Source of the DNA: Rhodanobacter lindaniclasticus
GTDB taxonomy: Bacteria; Pseudomonadota; Gammaproteobacteria; Xanthomonadales; Rhodanobacteraceae
DNA: 64,000 nt
NCBI RefSeq assembly: GCF_004799035.1
Contig: NZ_MWIO01000046.1
Span: forward strand, 1 to 64,000
Direction: 5' to 3'
The position numbers were made by a program, and so were the translations under genes. The notes under the pieces were generated by a model, which saw only the letters and a list, made by a program, of their open reading frames with translations, searched no databases and was not told the origin of the DNA. Shown here one piece after another: positions 1 through 9,800 of the stretch (position 1 is its first letter; every line of letters starts with the position of its first letter).

Positions 1-20
1 TCGAATTTACCCTTTGCCAT
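1..20 (-). CDS. tuf: elongation factor Tu, first codons only (cut by left edge)
   Basis: Reading leftward from an ATG at 20, the six codons present give MAKGKF, which is the N-terminus of bacterial EF-Tu (MAKxKFER...). EF-Tu delivers aminoacyl-tRNA to the ribosome as a GTPase. The position directly downstream of tRNA-Tyr, tRNA-Gly and tRNA-Thr matches the classic tRNA-tufB arrangement. The match is short, so the call leans on this context as well as the residues. Confidence 0.85.
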
Positions 21-55
21 GCGCGCTAAACCCCGATGGAGTCAATCAATTGTAG

Positions 56-79
56 AAAAAAACAGCCCGTTCCGGGCTG
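56..79 (-). terminator. intrinsic terminator or attenuator between tRNA-Thr and tuf
   Basis: On the minus strand a 7-bp stem (CAGCCCG/CGGGCTG at 63-79) with a 3-nt loop is followed at once by a run of seven T (56-62). It lies after the tRNAs and before tuf. It should therefore end part of the tRNA transcripts and set how much transcription reaches tuf. Confidence 0.75.
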
Positions 80-97
80 GCCGTGAAGGCCGGAAGC

Positions 98-173
<76 letters not shown>

Positions 174-298
174 GGAGATTTCAGCCACCTTCCGTGATGG
201 CGAAGAACAGGCCGGCATCCTGCCGGACATTTCAAAAAAGGCGTTGACCTGCGCAGCGACTGCTTCGATCAACGGCATTTGACACTTGAGCAGCACAA

Positions 299-372
<74 letters not shown>

Positions 373-420
373 CCTGCGCGGAAATCGTGCCGTACGCGCC
401 GCTTTCGCGTCGCTTGTTGC

Positions 421-506
421 TGGTGGAGGGAGGTGGATTCGAACCACCGAAGGCGTAAGCCAGCAGATTTACAGTCTGCCCCCGTTGGCCGCTTGGGTAT
501 CCCTCC
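421..506 (-). tRNA. tRNA-Tyr (GTA)
   Basis: This is an 86-nt class II tRNA with a long variable arm. The acceptor is GGAGGGA, the anticodon loop CTGTAAA gives GTA, the T-arm reads GGTTCGAATCC, and CCA is encoded at 421-423. It is the first gene of the tRNA string, starting just after a consensus promoter. Confidence 0.97.
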
Positions 507-520
507 AACAAAGAACGCGT

Positions 521-549
521 ATTGTGTGGATCGTGCCGGGAACTGTCAA
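521..549 (-). promoter_or_regulatory. sigma-70 promoter of the tRNA-Tyr-Gly-Thr(-tuf) operon
   Basis: On the minus strand a perfect -35 TTGACA (549-544) is separated by 17 nt from CACAAT (526-521), which matches four of six -10 positions. Initiation would fall near 514, just upstream of the tRNA-Tyr 5' end at 506. Confidence 0.75.
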
Positions 550-599
550 CACCTCATGGCACGCATATCGCATGTCGGCACGCCATCCGGCCGTGCCCG

Positions 600-1088
600 T
601 CAGGTGCCGGCAAGGTCCTGCGGATCGACCAGTTGCTCCATCCCCCGGGACAACTCCAGCAGTTGTCTGGCCTTGGCCTGCAAGCGGCGCTCGGCCTCGC
701 TGTGGGGCTCCCAGCGCGGTACCTGGGTGGGCTTGCCGTCCGGGCTGTCCAGCGCAACGAAGACCATCACGCAACTGGTCGCCAGGCGCTGCCCGCCCTT
801 GCGCAAGTCGCCGGCCATCACGTCCACGGCCAGGTGCATGCTGCTGCGGCCGGTGTGGATCAGACGCGCCCGCACGGTGACGAGGTCGCCAATCAGGATC
901 GGTGCGACGAACTGGATGCCGCTCACCGAGGCAGTGACGCAATATGCTCCGCTCCAGGCCACCGCGCAGGCATAGCCGGCCTGGTCGATCCACTTCATCG
1001 CCATGCCGCCGTGTACCTTGCCGCCGAAGTTGACATCGGTGGGCTGGGCGAGAAAGCGGAAACTGACTTCCTGCTGTTGTCCGGGCAT
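600..1088 (-). CDS. acyl-CoA thioesterase, hotdog fold (YciA-like)
   Basis: This 162-aa protein is a cytosolic hotdog-fold thioesterase expected to hydrolyse acyl-CoA to free acid and CoA. The family hallmark is the N-terminal stretch VNFGGKVHGGMAMKWIDQAG, with the Asn-Phe-x-Gly and His-Gly-Gly turn preceding the hot-dog helix. A second core strand reads DLVTVRARLIHTGRSSM, also typical. Length fits the single-hotdog YciA/BACH type. It stands alone, divergent from the PP2C gene on its right, and faces the tRNA promoter region on its left. Substrate chain length cannot be read from the sequence. Confidence 0.88.
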   Translation of the reverse strand: MPGQQQEVSFRFLAQPTDVNFGGKVHGGMAMKWIDQAGYACAVAWSGAYCVTASVSGIQFVAPILIGDLVTVRARLIHTGRSSMHLAVDVMAGDLRKGGQRLATSCVMVFVALDSPDGKPTQVPRWEPHSEAERRLQAKARQLLELSRGMEQLVDPQDLAGT

Positions 1089-1227
1089 GACGGGTCTCCG
1101 CGGCGTAATCCGGGGCGTGGATTATGCCCGATCGTGCGCGTTTCCCCGGACCAGCGCACAGTTGCCGGCTTGCGGCATACCCCGCTTCATGGCTAGATGC
1201 CAGGCAGGGAAACAGGAGGGTCGCCCA

Positions 1228-3543
1228 TTGGCCTTGCGCAGCATCGCATCACGGACGGCGCTGTGGGTTCTGGCCGGTTCCACCCTGGTGCTGGCGGCCG
1301 TGGGTACCTTGCTGCTCACCCTCACCCGCACGCAGATCCTCGATCATACCCATCACGAAGCAGCCGCCCTGGCCGCCAGCGCAGGCAGCCAGATCCAGGC
1401 GCGGATCGGCCGCGTCGCGGCATCGGCGCGGATGCTCGCCGCGATCATCGACACTCGCCAGGGCGATGCCGAGTCGCTGCTGCGGGACACCCTCGCCGCG
1501 AACCGGGACATGGACGGGCTGGCCGCGGTGTTCCGCCCCTCGTCGGACCCCGGCAGCGTCCCCCCGTACTCGCCATTCGTGAGCCGCCGCGACGATGGCA
1601 CCATGGTCAGTCGCGACCTGTCGCAGGATGCCGCCGAGCCTTACTGGAACAGCAACTGGTTTCTAGGTGGACTCGGCTGCAGCAGCGGCTGCTGGCAGCG
1701 ACCGTTCTTTTCGCAGTCGCGCCACCGCCTGGTGATCAACTACTCCGTGGCGATCAGCCGCGACGGACACCCGATCGGCATCATCAACACCGACGTCACG
1801 CTCGACTGGCTGCACCGGATACTCGGCAGTCTGGACAAGCCCGAGGGCGCCTATGCCTTCGTGCTGGACAGCGACGGCGATTTCCTGGCGCACGACGACC
1901 CGGACCTGATCGGCAAACGCGGCATGCCCGTCCTGCTCGAAGCGATGGCCAGCGACCGGCCCGAGACGGTGCGCCTGGCAGCGGCGCAAAGCTCGCACAT
2001 GCAGGGGCCGGTGTGGATCTATTCCGCGCCGATCGACGGCACCCATTGGCGGCTCGGCCTGGCCATACCGGAGCGCCAGATCTACGCCGGCGTGCGGCGC
2101 ATCTTCCTGCTGAGCCTGGTGCTGGGCCTGCTGGCGCTGCTGGGCGTGGCCCTGATCACCCTGATGACCATCCGCCGCACGATGGCGCCGCTGGGCATAC
2201 TGGCCGACCGCGCCGAGCACGTCGCGCGCGGCGAACTGGACTTCGAGCTGCCGCCGGCCCGCCGCCCCGACGAGGTGGGCCGCCTCACCCATTCCTTCGA
2301 CCACATGCGCCGCGAGCTGGCCCTGCACCTGGAGGATCTCGCGCGGGTGGCCCGGGAGAAGCAGCGGCTGGCCAGCGAACTGGAGATCGCGCACCAGATC
2401 CAGATCGGCCTGCTGCCGAACGAGCACTACCTCGATGCCGTCTGCGCCCACTTCGAGCTGCACGCGGCACTGCGCCCGGCGCGGGCGGTAGGCGGCGATC
2501 TCTACAGCTACTTCATGCTCGATCCGCAGCGCTTCTTCGTGATGGTCGGCGACGTTTCCGACAAGGGCATCCCGGCCGCCCTGTTCATGGCCCAGACAAT
2601 CACCCTGGCCAAGGCGCTGGCGCCGCGCGCGCAAACCCCGCGGAACCTGCTGCAGCTGCTCAACCTCGAACTTTGCCGCGGCAACGACAGCTGCATGTTC
2701 GTCACCCTGCTGTGCGGCCTGCTCGACACCGACAGCGGCAATCTGGTGCTGGCCAGCGCCGGCCACGAGCCGCCGGTCCTGTGCGGGCGCGGCGCGCCGC
2801 AATTGCTGGATTTCCCCACCGGCGCCGTGCTTGGGCTGTACGAGGACACCGACTACCCCGAACACCACCTGCGCCTGCAGCCGGGCGAAACCCTGCTGAT
2901 GTACACCGACGGCATCACCGAGGCCAGCGACCAGGAACAGCGGCTGTACGGCATCGAGCGCACCGTCGCAAGCCTCACCCGGGTGCCGGCGACAGCGCCT
3001 CCCGCCGGCTACATCGAACGGCTGCTGGGCGATGTCGACCGTTTCGTGGCGGACGCCACCCAGGCCGACGACATCACCGTGCTGGCGCTCACCTGGCACG
3101 GCGAGGCGGCAGGCACGGAGCTGCGCATCGGCAGCCAGCTCCCGGACGTGTTCGATGCGCTCGACCGCTGCGAGAACCTGCTGGAGGAAGCCGCGGTGCC
3201 GGCCACCTTGCGCGGCGACATGCGGCTGGTGCTGGAGGAGCTGATGGTCAACACCGTCGAGTATGGCTATCCCGACGGTCGCCCGGGTCAGATCCGCATC
3301 CGACTGCAGCCCCGACCGGACGCCGTCGCGGTCGAACTCACCGACGACGGCATCGCCTTCGACCCGCTGCAACCCGCCACCCCCGACCTTACCGGCGACC
3401 TCGCCGACCGTGAACAGATCGGTGGCCTGGGCATCCACCTGGCGCGCACCATGACCAGCGAAATGCGTTATACACGGAGCGCAGACGGCAACCACCTGCG
3501 GCTCCGCTTCATCTACCCGAACCTCGATGGACCTTCGTCATGA
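1228..3543 (+). CDS. membrane sensor PP2C (SpoIIE-type) phosphatase with C-terminal RsbW-like kinase domain
   Basis: This is a predicted signalling protein that dephosphorylates and possibly phosphorylates a STAS anti-anti-sigma partner. From a TTG at 1228 (771 aa) the order is: TM helix about 11-33, periplasmic dCACHE-like sensor about 40-290, TM about 292-315, HAMP about 316-370, PP2C/SpoIIE phosphatase about 395-620 (ARAVGGDLYSYF, GDVSDKGIPAALFMA, YTDGITEA), and an HATPase domain about 640-770 with the N-box EELMVNTVEYGY. The TTG is chosen because AGGAGGG ends 7 nt before it. An ATG at 1189 lacks such a site, and an upstream ATG at 1003 would run into the opposite-strand thioesterase. The stop overlaps the next ATG by 4 nt (ATGA), so the pair is translationally coupled. 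The exact start is the main doubt. Confidence 0.9.
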   Translation: MALRSIASRTALWVLAGSTLVLAAVGTLLLTLTRTQILDHTHHEAAALAASAGSQIQARIGRVAASARMLAAIIDTRQGDAESLLRDTLAANRDMDGLAAVFRPSSDPGSVPPYSPFVSRRDDGTMVSRDLSQDAAEPYWNSNWFLGGLGCSSGCWQRPFFSQSRHRLVINYSVAISRDGHPIGIINTDVTLDWLHRILGSLDKPEGAYAFVLDSDGDFLAHDDPDLIGKRGMPVLLEAMASDRPETVRLAAAQSSHMQGPVWIYSAPIDGTHWRLGLAIPERQIYAGVRRIFLLSLVLGLLALLGVALITLMTIRRTMAPLGILADRAEHVARGELDFELPPARRPDEVGRLTHSFDHMRRELALHLEDLARVAREKQRLASELEIAHQIQIGLLPNEHYLDAVCAHFELHAALRPARAVGGDLYSYFMLDPQRFFVMVGDVSDKGIPAALFMAQTITLAKALAPRAQTPRNLLQLLNLELCRGNDSCMFVTLLCGLLDTDSGNLVLASAGHEPPVLCGRGAPQLLDFPTGAVLGLYEDTDYPEHHLRLQPGETLLMYTDGITEASDQEQRLYGIERTVASLTRVPATAPPAGYIERLLGDVDRFVADATQADDITVLALTWHGEAAGTELRIGSQLPDVFDALDRCENLLEEAAVPATLRGDMRLVLEELMVNTVEYGYPDGRPGQIRIRLQPRPDAVAVELTDDGIAFDPLQPATPDLTGDLADREQIGGLGIHLARTMTSEMRYTRSADGNHLRLRFIYPNLDGPSS

Positions 3544-3929
3544 CGCTCAGCCTGCACCATGAATTTCCGGCGTCCAGCCGTCTCGTCGTCCACGTCGGCG
3601 GCCGCCTGGACGCGATGACCTTCGGCGAGTTCGACGAGGCCCTGCTGGAGCTGCTGCCCCGGCTCGCCGAAGGCGGCACCGTGGTGGTCGACCTGGCCGC
3701 CCTGGAATACGTCAGCAGTGCCGGGCTGCGCAGCTTCGCCAGGATCCGCAAGAGCATGCGCGCCCGCAACGGCCACACCCTGCTGCTGAACCCGCAGGCG
3801 CAGGTGCGCAAGGTGTTCGACATCGTCAAGGCGGTGCCGGTGAGCGAGGTGTTCGCCAGCACGCAGGAACTCGACGCCTATCTGGACCGCATGCAGCGGC
3901 AGATCACCGAGGGCGACGACGACGCCTGA
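3540..3929 (+). CDS. STAS-domain anti-sigma factor antagonist
   Basis: This 129-aa single STAS domain is the expected partner of the upstream PP2C/kinase protein. The phosphorylation-loop motif is LEYVSSAGLRSF, with the Ser-Ser-Ala-Gly signature of SpoIIAA/RsbV proteins after a buried strand TVVVDLAA. By family logic, the unphosphorylated form binds an anti-sigma factor or another output protein, and its phosphorylation state is set by the neighbour. No anti-sigma/sigma pair lies immediately downstream, so the output is unknown. It overlaps the preceding gene by 4 nt. Confidence 0.9.
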   Translation: MTLSLHHEFPASSRLVVHVGGRLDAMTFGEFDEALLELLPRLAEGGTVVVDLAALEYVSSAGLRSFARIRKSMRARNGHTLLLNPQAQVRKVFDIVKAVPVSEVFASTQELDAYLDRMQRQITEGDDDA

Positions 3930-3940
3930 ACGGCCCGTCG

Positions 3941-4996
3941 TCAGCGTTGCGGACCCGCCGCGGCGACACCGCGCCGCAGGTTCAGCTTGCCGTCGCGCAC
4001 GTCGGCAATCGCCTCGAATACCGGCCGCGCCACGTCGAGGCTGCGCAGGTCGATCCGGCTCTGCGTGCCGATGCCGGTCACCCGCACGTCGCGATAGTCC
4101 AGTGGCTTGCCAGCTTCGATCCGCTCCGGCTGACCCTGCGGGCGCAGCAGCCAGGCGAAGCCGTCGGTCAACGTGAACACGCGGCCGATACCGTTGCCGT
4201 CGACGGCCAGCACCGTCCCTTCATCCACGCCCAGCCCGACCACGTCCCGATGGCCTTCGTGCCGCAACCGGGCGAGGAACGCAATCAGCCGGCCCTGCCG
4301 CGCGCGGGCGTCGAAGTGGGTATCGGTGATCACCTGCTGCAGGCGCGGCATGTGCAGGAAGCCGTCGACCAGGGTGACGCCCTCGCCCAGCGGATCGGCC
4401 AGCGCTTCCTCCGAGGTGATGCTGCCGCCGTCCAGCGCGCCATAGGCATGGCCGCCGAGGATTGCCAGCCCGGCACTGCTGCCACCGATCGGCTTGCCCG
4501 CGGCGACGTGCTGGTCGAGCAGCGCGTTCAGCGGCGTGCCCTTCCAGAACCGCACGTAGTTGGCCTGGTCGCCGCCGGCGATGAAGATGCCGTCGGCCCG
4601 CCGCACGATCTCCAGCACGCGCGGATCGCTGGCCGCGGCGCGGCTGTGGAACACCAGCGTCTGCACCGAGGCCACGCCGCCGACGTCGTGGTACAGCTCC
4701 TTCTGCAGGTCGTCATCACCGGACGCACGCAGGATCAGGAAATGCCCGTGGCCACCCTTGGCCGCCAGCCACGCGAACGCCTGGTGCGGCCACTCGCCGC
4801 CGCCCATCAGCAGCAGCGCCGGCTCGGTGGCGCCGGGCCGGGTCGCCTTAAGGTCGCCGACCTGGTAGTACTCGTAGCCGTTGCGCACGGCAGCGGAATC
4901 GGCCAGCGCGTTCGCGCCGGTCAGTGCGAGGCCCAAAGCCAGCAGGCACAGGGCGGCTGGATGCAGCAGGCCGGGCAGCCGCTTGGTGGAAAACAT
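3941..4996 (-). CDS. secreted cyanophycinase-like peptidase (family S51)
   Basis: This 351-aa protein belongs to the class-I glutamine-amidotransferase-like S51 fold. The nucleophile elbow is IGGSSAGLAILG, the GGDQ turn appears in FIAGGDQANYVRFW, and VITDTHFDARARQGRL resembles the cyanophycinase signature that normally reads DQHF-x-x-R-x-R-x-GRL. Cyanophycinases cleave the Asp-Arg polymer cyanophycin to beta-Asp-Arg. The start at 4996 gives a Sec signal peptide with a Leu/Ala-rich core ending near ANALADS, so the enzyme should be exported. An upstream ATG at 5101 is less likely because it would place about 35 polar residues before the signal. It diverges from a FecI-FecR-TonB receptor unit. 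An exopeptidase of another substrate remains possible. Confidence 0.8.
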   Translation of the reverse strand: MFSTKRLPGLLHPAALCLLALGLALTGANALADSAAVRNGYEYYQVGDLKATRPGATEPALLLMGGGEWPHQAFAWLAAKGGHGHFLILRASGDDDLQKELYHDVGGVASVQTLVFHSRAAASDPRVLEIVRRADGIFIAGGDQANYVRFWKGTPLNALLDQHVAAGKPIGGSSAGLAILGGHAYGALDGGSITSEEALADPLGEGVTLVDGFLHMPRLQQVITDTHFDARARQGRLIAFLARLRHEGHRDVVGLGVDEGTVLAVDGNGIGRVFTLTDGFAWLLRPQGQPERIEAGKPLDYRDVRVTGIGTQSRIDLRSLDVARPVFEAIADVRDGKLNLRRGVAAAGPQR

Positions 4997-5127
4997 GCGT
5001 ACGATCCCCCGGGACAAGAGTGGCAGTCCGCACCGCAAGACGCGGCGCGCTTCAAGTCGGGACGAACCGGCGCGGCGTTTCCCCCATGGCTGTATTTCCA
5101 TCGCGGATTGACGCTAAGGTCACCTCC

Positions 5128-5703
5128 GTGGACGACTCCCTCAACAGCTGGTTTGCCCGCGAGATCCTCGTCCACGAGGGCGCGCTGATGCGCTATCTGC
5201 GGCGCAGCTGGTTCCGTCGCGAGGAGGTTCACGACCTGCGCCAGGAGATCTACGTGCGCGTCTACGAAGCCGCGGCAAGGTCGCGCCCGACCCAACCCAA
5301 ATCGTTCATGTTCACCACGGCGCGCCACCTGATGACCGACCGGCTGCGCCGCGAAAGGGTGGTCTCGATCGAGGCCGTGGGTGATATCGACGCGTTGAAC
5401 GTCCCGGTAGACGAGGTCACGCCGGATCGTCGGCTGGACGCACACCAGGAGTTGAAACGCCTCGCCGACGCGTTCGACCGCCTGCCCGACCGCTGCCGCG
5501 AGGTGGTCTGGCTGCGCCGGGTCGAGCAGCTGTCGCAGAAGCAGGTTGCCGCCCGCATGGGCATCAGCGAGAAGACCGTGGAGAAACAGATCGCCAAGGG
5601 CGCACGACTGATCGCGCAGTACGTCCACGGCGATCGCCACACCCGCCGCCACACCCGCGCAGGCGAACAGGAAACCGCCATCGAGCTTGGTCATGACCAG
5701 TAG
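5128..5703 (+). CDS. FecI-type ECF sigma factor
   Basis: This extracytoplasmic-function sigma factor of about 191 aa would direct transcription of the receptor operon. Region 2 shows EALMRYL-type and EVHDLRQEIYVRVYEAA segments followed by SFMFTTARHLMTDRLRRE. Region 4 shows LPDRCREVVWLRRVEQLSQK and the helix-turn-helix GISEKTVEKQIAKGA. GTG 5128 is preferred because AAGGT lies 7 nt upstream; ATG 5086 in the same frame has no visible ribosome site. The 3' end overlaps fecR, the usual FecI-FecR layout. Confidence 0.9.
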   Translation: MDDSLNSWFAREILVHEGALMRYLRRSWFRREEVHDLRQEIYVRVYEAAARSRPTQPKSFMFTTARHLMTDRLRRERVVSIEAVGDIDALNVPVDEVTPDRRLDAHQELKRLADAFDRLPDRCREVVWLRRVEQLSQKQVAARMGISEKTVEKQIAKGARLIAQYVHGDRHTRRHTRAGEQETAIELGHDQ

Positions 5704-6736
5704 CAGGGAGATCGAACACATCGCCGCGAGCTGGCTGGCCCGACGCGACGGCGAGCACTGGAATGAGCGCGACCAGCGTCGGCTGGACGCGTGGCTGGAT
5801 GCGTCGACGGCGCACCGGGTGGCCTTCGTGCGACTCGACGCGGCGTGGCAGCAAAGCGGCCGGCTGCAGGCGCTGGGCGCCGGCTGGCGCACCGGCGGCG
5901 TGCCGCCGCGTGGCAGCTGGGCGACGCCGCGGACAGGCGCGGCCGCGCTGGCAGCGCCGCGCCCCTCCCCCGCCTCCCGGCAGCACCGATCCCGGCCGCA
6001 CGCTCGACTGCTCGCGGTCGCCGCCTCGCTGCTGGTGATCGCATCACTGGCGCTGGGCTGGCATTGGTATTACGGGGCGGTGGAACAGGCGTCCTATCGC
6101 ACCGCCATCGGCGAGCTGCGCGAGGTGCCGCTGGCGGACGGCTCGGTGGCCACGCTCAGCAGCGACAGCCGCATCCGCGTCACCTGGTCGCGTCGCGAAC
6201 GCCACGTGGACCTCGAACAGGGCGAGGCGTTCTTCAGCGTGGCCAAGGACCGTGCGCGCCCGTTCGTGGTCAGCGCCGACGCCCGCCGGGTGATCGCCGT
6301 CGGCACCCGCTTCGCGGTGCGCCGTGACGCGACGGATCTGCGCGTGGTGGTTACCCAGGGCCTGGTGCGGCTGGAATCCGACAGTCGCCCCGACGGACCG
6401 CACCAGGCCACCACCTTGCTGCCGGCCGGCAGCGTGGCCATCGCCAGCGACGGCGGCGTGGTGGTGCATTCGGGCACTGTGCAGCAGGCGCAGGAGTACC
6501 TGAGCTGGCGCGACGGTTTCGTCAACTTCCACGACACCCCGCTGGCCACTGCCGTGGCCGAGTTCAACCGTTACAACCAGCGCAAGATCGTGATCGCCGA
6601 TGCGCGGGTCGGCGCCATGCGCGTGGGCGGCCACTTTCGCTGGTCCAACACCGATGCCTTCGTGCGGCTGTTGACGCGCGGCTTCCCGATCAAGGCCAGC
6701 CCGCACGGGGACACCATCGTATTGAGTCCGCGCTGA
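5693..6736 (+). CDS. FecR-type transmembrane anti-sigma regulator
   Basis: This inner-membrane regulator should hold the FecI-like sigma factor until a loaded TonB receptor signals. The order is an N-terminal cytoplasmic DUF4880-like helix bundle (EIEHIAASWLARRDG, about 4-45), one TM helix (LLAVAASLLVIASLALGW, about 105-122), a periplasmic FecR beta domain (VPLADGSVATLSSDSRIRV, then EQGEAFFSVAKDRARPF), and a C-terminal DUF4974-like domain ending in RGFPIKASPHGDTIVLSPR. ATG 5693 is used; a TTG at 5687 in frame is also possible. It overlaps fecI and is followed about 90 nt later by the receptor gene. Confidence 0.9.
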   Translation: MTSSREIEHIAASWLARRDGEHWNERDQRRLDAWLDASTAHRVAFVRLDAAWQQSGRLQALGAGWRTGGVPPRGSWATPRTGAAALAAPRPSPASRQHRSRPHARLLAVAASLLVIASLALGWHWYYGAVEQASYRTAIGELREVPLADGSVATLSSDSRIRVTWSRRERHVDLEQGEAFFSVAKDRARPFVVSADARRVIAVGTRFAVRRDATDLRVVVTQGLVRLESDSRPDGPHQATTLLPAGSVAIASDGGVVVHSGTVQQAQEYLSWRDGFVNFHDTPLATAVAEFNRYNQRKIVIADARVGAMRVGGHFRWSNTDAFVRLLTRGFPIKASPHGDTIVLSPR

Positions 6737-6827
6737 GCGAAGCGGGCCGTGGGGGGATTTTCCGCGCCCGCTCGTCATGGCAGATACGCGGCGCGCATCG
6801 TGCGCGCCTGCCCGGGGAGAACTGCTC

Positions 6828-9800
6828 ATGACTCGTTCGCTACGCGGCGCGCTGTTGATCCTTGCTTGCTCGGCATCGGCCATCGCTGCCGCACAGGCAC
6901 CGGCGGTGCGGCCGGTCGACATCCCCGCCGGCGACCTGGTCGCCGCGCTGGACACGCTGGCCCGCCAGTCCGGCGCGCAGTTCATCTACCAGGCCGACCA
7001 GCTGCGCGGCCTGCGCACCGCCGGCGTGCGCGGCACGCTGTCGACCGACGAGGCGCTGCGACGCCTGCTGGTCGGCACCGGCTTCACCATGCAGCACGAC
7101 GAGTCCGGCGCCGTGGTGATCGTCAAGGCAGCCCGGCAGGCACCGCCACCTGCGGCGGCGCCTGCCAGCAGCGGCAGCGCCGAACCGGACCCGCAACAGG
7201 CCACCCGACTGGACGAGGTGCAGGTCACCGGCTCGCGCATTCCGCGGGTGCAGGTCGAGGGTCCGGCGCCGGTCACCGTGGTCACCGCGCAGGAGATCAA
7301 GGCCGCCGGCTTCGCCAGCGTGCCCGACGTGATGCGCGCGATCACCCAGAACAGCGGCGAGACGCAGAGCCAGCAGTCCTCCAGCGGCGCCGATTTCTCG
7401 CCAGGCGCGGAGGAAGTCGACCTGCGCGGCCTCGGCCCCAACCACACCCTGGTGCTGGTCAACGGCCGGCGCATCGCCGACTTCCCGCTGCCATTCAAGG
7501 GTCGCAGCAACTTCACCGACATTTCCAACATCCCGATCGGCATGATCGACCGCATCGAGGTGCTCACCGGCAGCGCCTCGGCGGTGTACGGCTCGGATGC
7601 GATCTCCGGCGTGGTGAACTTCATCCTGAAGGACCACGCCGACGGCACCACCATCGACCTGCGCTACGGCGACACCACCCGCGGCGGCGGCGCATCGACC
7701 AAGCTGAACTTCTCCACCGGCTTCTCGCAGGGCGACTTCAACCTGGTGTTCGGCGCCGAGCTGATCGACCAGAAGCCGCTGTGGGCCTACGACCGCAAGA
7801 TCCAGGACTCCACCGCCGACGCCCCCACCGAACGCTCGCAGGTGCCGCGACGCACCTTCCTCAATGGCGACTGGAACGACGACTACATCGACCCGGGCCA
7901 GGCCACCTGCGACGCGCTGGGCTATCTCAATGGCGGCACCACGGTGTACGCGAACCGGCCCCGCTACGGCAATTTCTGCGGCAGCGCCGAGTCGATCGGC
8001 TACGGCACCATCCTCAGCCAGCGCCGCGGCATCAACACCTACACCTCGGCCAACCTGAAGATCAATGACAGCATGAGCTGGTTCGGCGACATGCAGCTGG
8101 GCTGGAGCAAGGTCGAGCTGTTCCGCGACGTCGAGCAGTGGAACTACCAGGCGCCCGACGGCAACGAGGACGGCTACTTCTACAACGCGCACAGCGGCGG
8201 CATCGAGAACTGGTATCGCCAGTTCACGCCCGAGGAAATGGGCGGCCTCGGCCGCGGCATGATCGAGAACACGCAGAAGACCTTCAGCCTCACCACCGGC
8301 GTCAAGGGCACGTTCGGCCAGGCCTGGGATTACGAGGCCTCGCTCAGCCACTCGCAGTACAAGGCCACGATCAGCTGGCCGCAGACCGTCGCTGCGAAAG
8401 CGAACGACCTCTACCTCGGCCCGCAGCTCGGCGTGGATCCCGACAGCGGCCTGCCGATCTTCGACGCCGATCCGATCCGCCTCTATACGCCGCTGACCCG
8501 CGCCGAATACGACGCAATCACCGCGCGCACCAACTACCACCCCGAGTCGCGCAGCGACACGCTGGCGTTCACCCTGACCAACACCGCCCTGTTCAACCTG
8601 CCCGCCGGTCCGGCCGGCTTCGCCGGCGTGGTCGAGTTCGGCAACCAGGCCTACGACCTCAATCCCGATCCGCTGGCCACGCAGTACTACTACTACAGCT
8701 GGAAGGATTCCGACGGCCACGGCAGCCGCAACCGCTGGGCCACTGCCGGCGAGCTGCGCCTGCCGCTGCTGGAGTCGCTCAACCTCAGCCTGGCCGGCCG
8801 CTACGACCAGTACCGATTTTCCGGCCACAAGACCGGCAAGCTGACCTACAGCACCGGGCTGGAATGGCGCCCGCTCGACACCCTGCTGTTGCGCGGTTCG
8901 TACGGCACCGCGTTCCGCGCGCCGGACCTGCACTACGTCTACGCCGGCATCGGCAATGACGAAACCTCAGGCAACGACTATTACCGCTGCCGCACCGAGG
9001 AGCCGGACGTCGACATCACCGATTGCGACTATTCCGACGAGGGCCTGATCCGCACCCGCCAGGGCAACCGCGACCTCGACTCCGAGACCAGCACCTCATG
9101 GACCGGCGGTTTCGTGTGGTCGCCGACGCCGAACCTGGACCTGTCGGTGGACTACTTCAACATCCGCATGAAGAACCAGGTGCAGGACCTGAGCACCGAT
9201 CGCATCCTGCAGCTGGAGGCCAGTTGCCGCATCGGCAGCGACGCCAGCGGCAACCCGGTCGACGCGAATTCGCCCAGTTGCCTCGACGCGATCTCGCGGG
9301 TCAACCGCTATCCGGCCGACAGCGCGGTGGACCCCGGCGGCCTGTACGGCATCTACGTCAACCCGATCAACGTGGCCAACGAGCGCACCAGCGGCATCGA
9401 CGCCAGCGCGCACTACAAGCTGGAGACCGCGATCGGCACGTTCCGCCTCGCCGGCAACTACACCTGGACGCGCAACCACCTGTTCCAGCAATACCCCGGC
9501 GACCCGACCCTGGACGAGCTGGCGGTCAACAGCGGCTTCGACATCCCGCGCGAGAAGACCAGCGCCAGCGTGTCGTGGGAGCGCAAGGCCTGGTCGGCCA
9601 CCCTGTTCGGCACCCGCCTCGGGCGGCTGCCGAACTCCGATTCGTACGACCAGATCGTCGACACCGAGGCCGGCGAACCGGCCTGGGTACACGCCACCTA
9701 TCGCTACAACGCCACGCTGCAATACAAGTTCAGCGACCACGCGCAGCTGTCGCTGGCGGTGGACAACCTGTTCGACAAGATGCCGCCACGCGACCCCAGC

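Noticed and set aside
1663-3495. Long open frame of about 610 codons on the minus strand opposite the PP2C gene
   Set aside because: It is a mirror of the GC-rich coding strand. It has no family motifs, and the plus strand encodes clear HAMP, PP2C and HATPase motifs.
6840-8933. Minus-strand frame of about 697 codons inside the TonB receptor gene
   Set aside because: Its composition is skewed to Arg, Gly, Ala and Val with no recognisable domain; the plus strand reads a full receptor.
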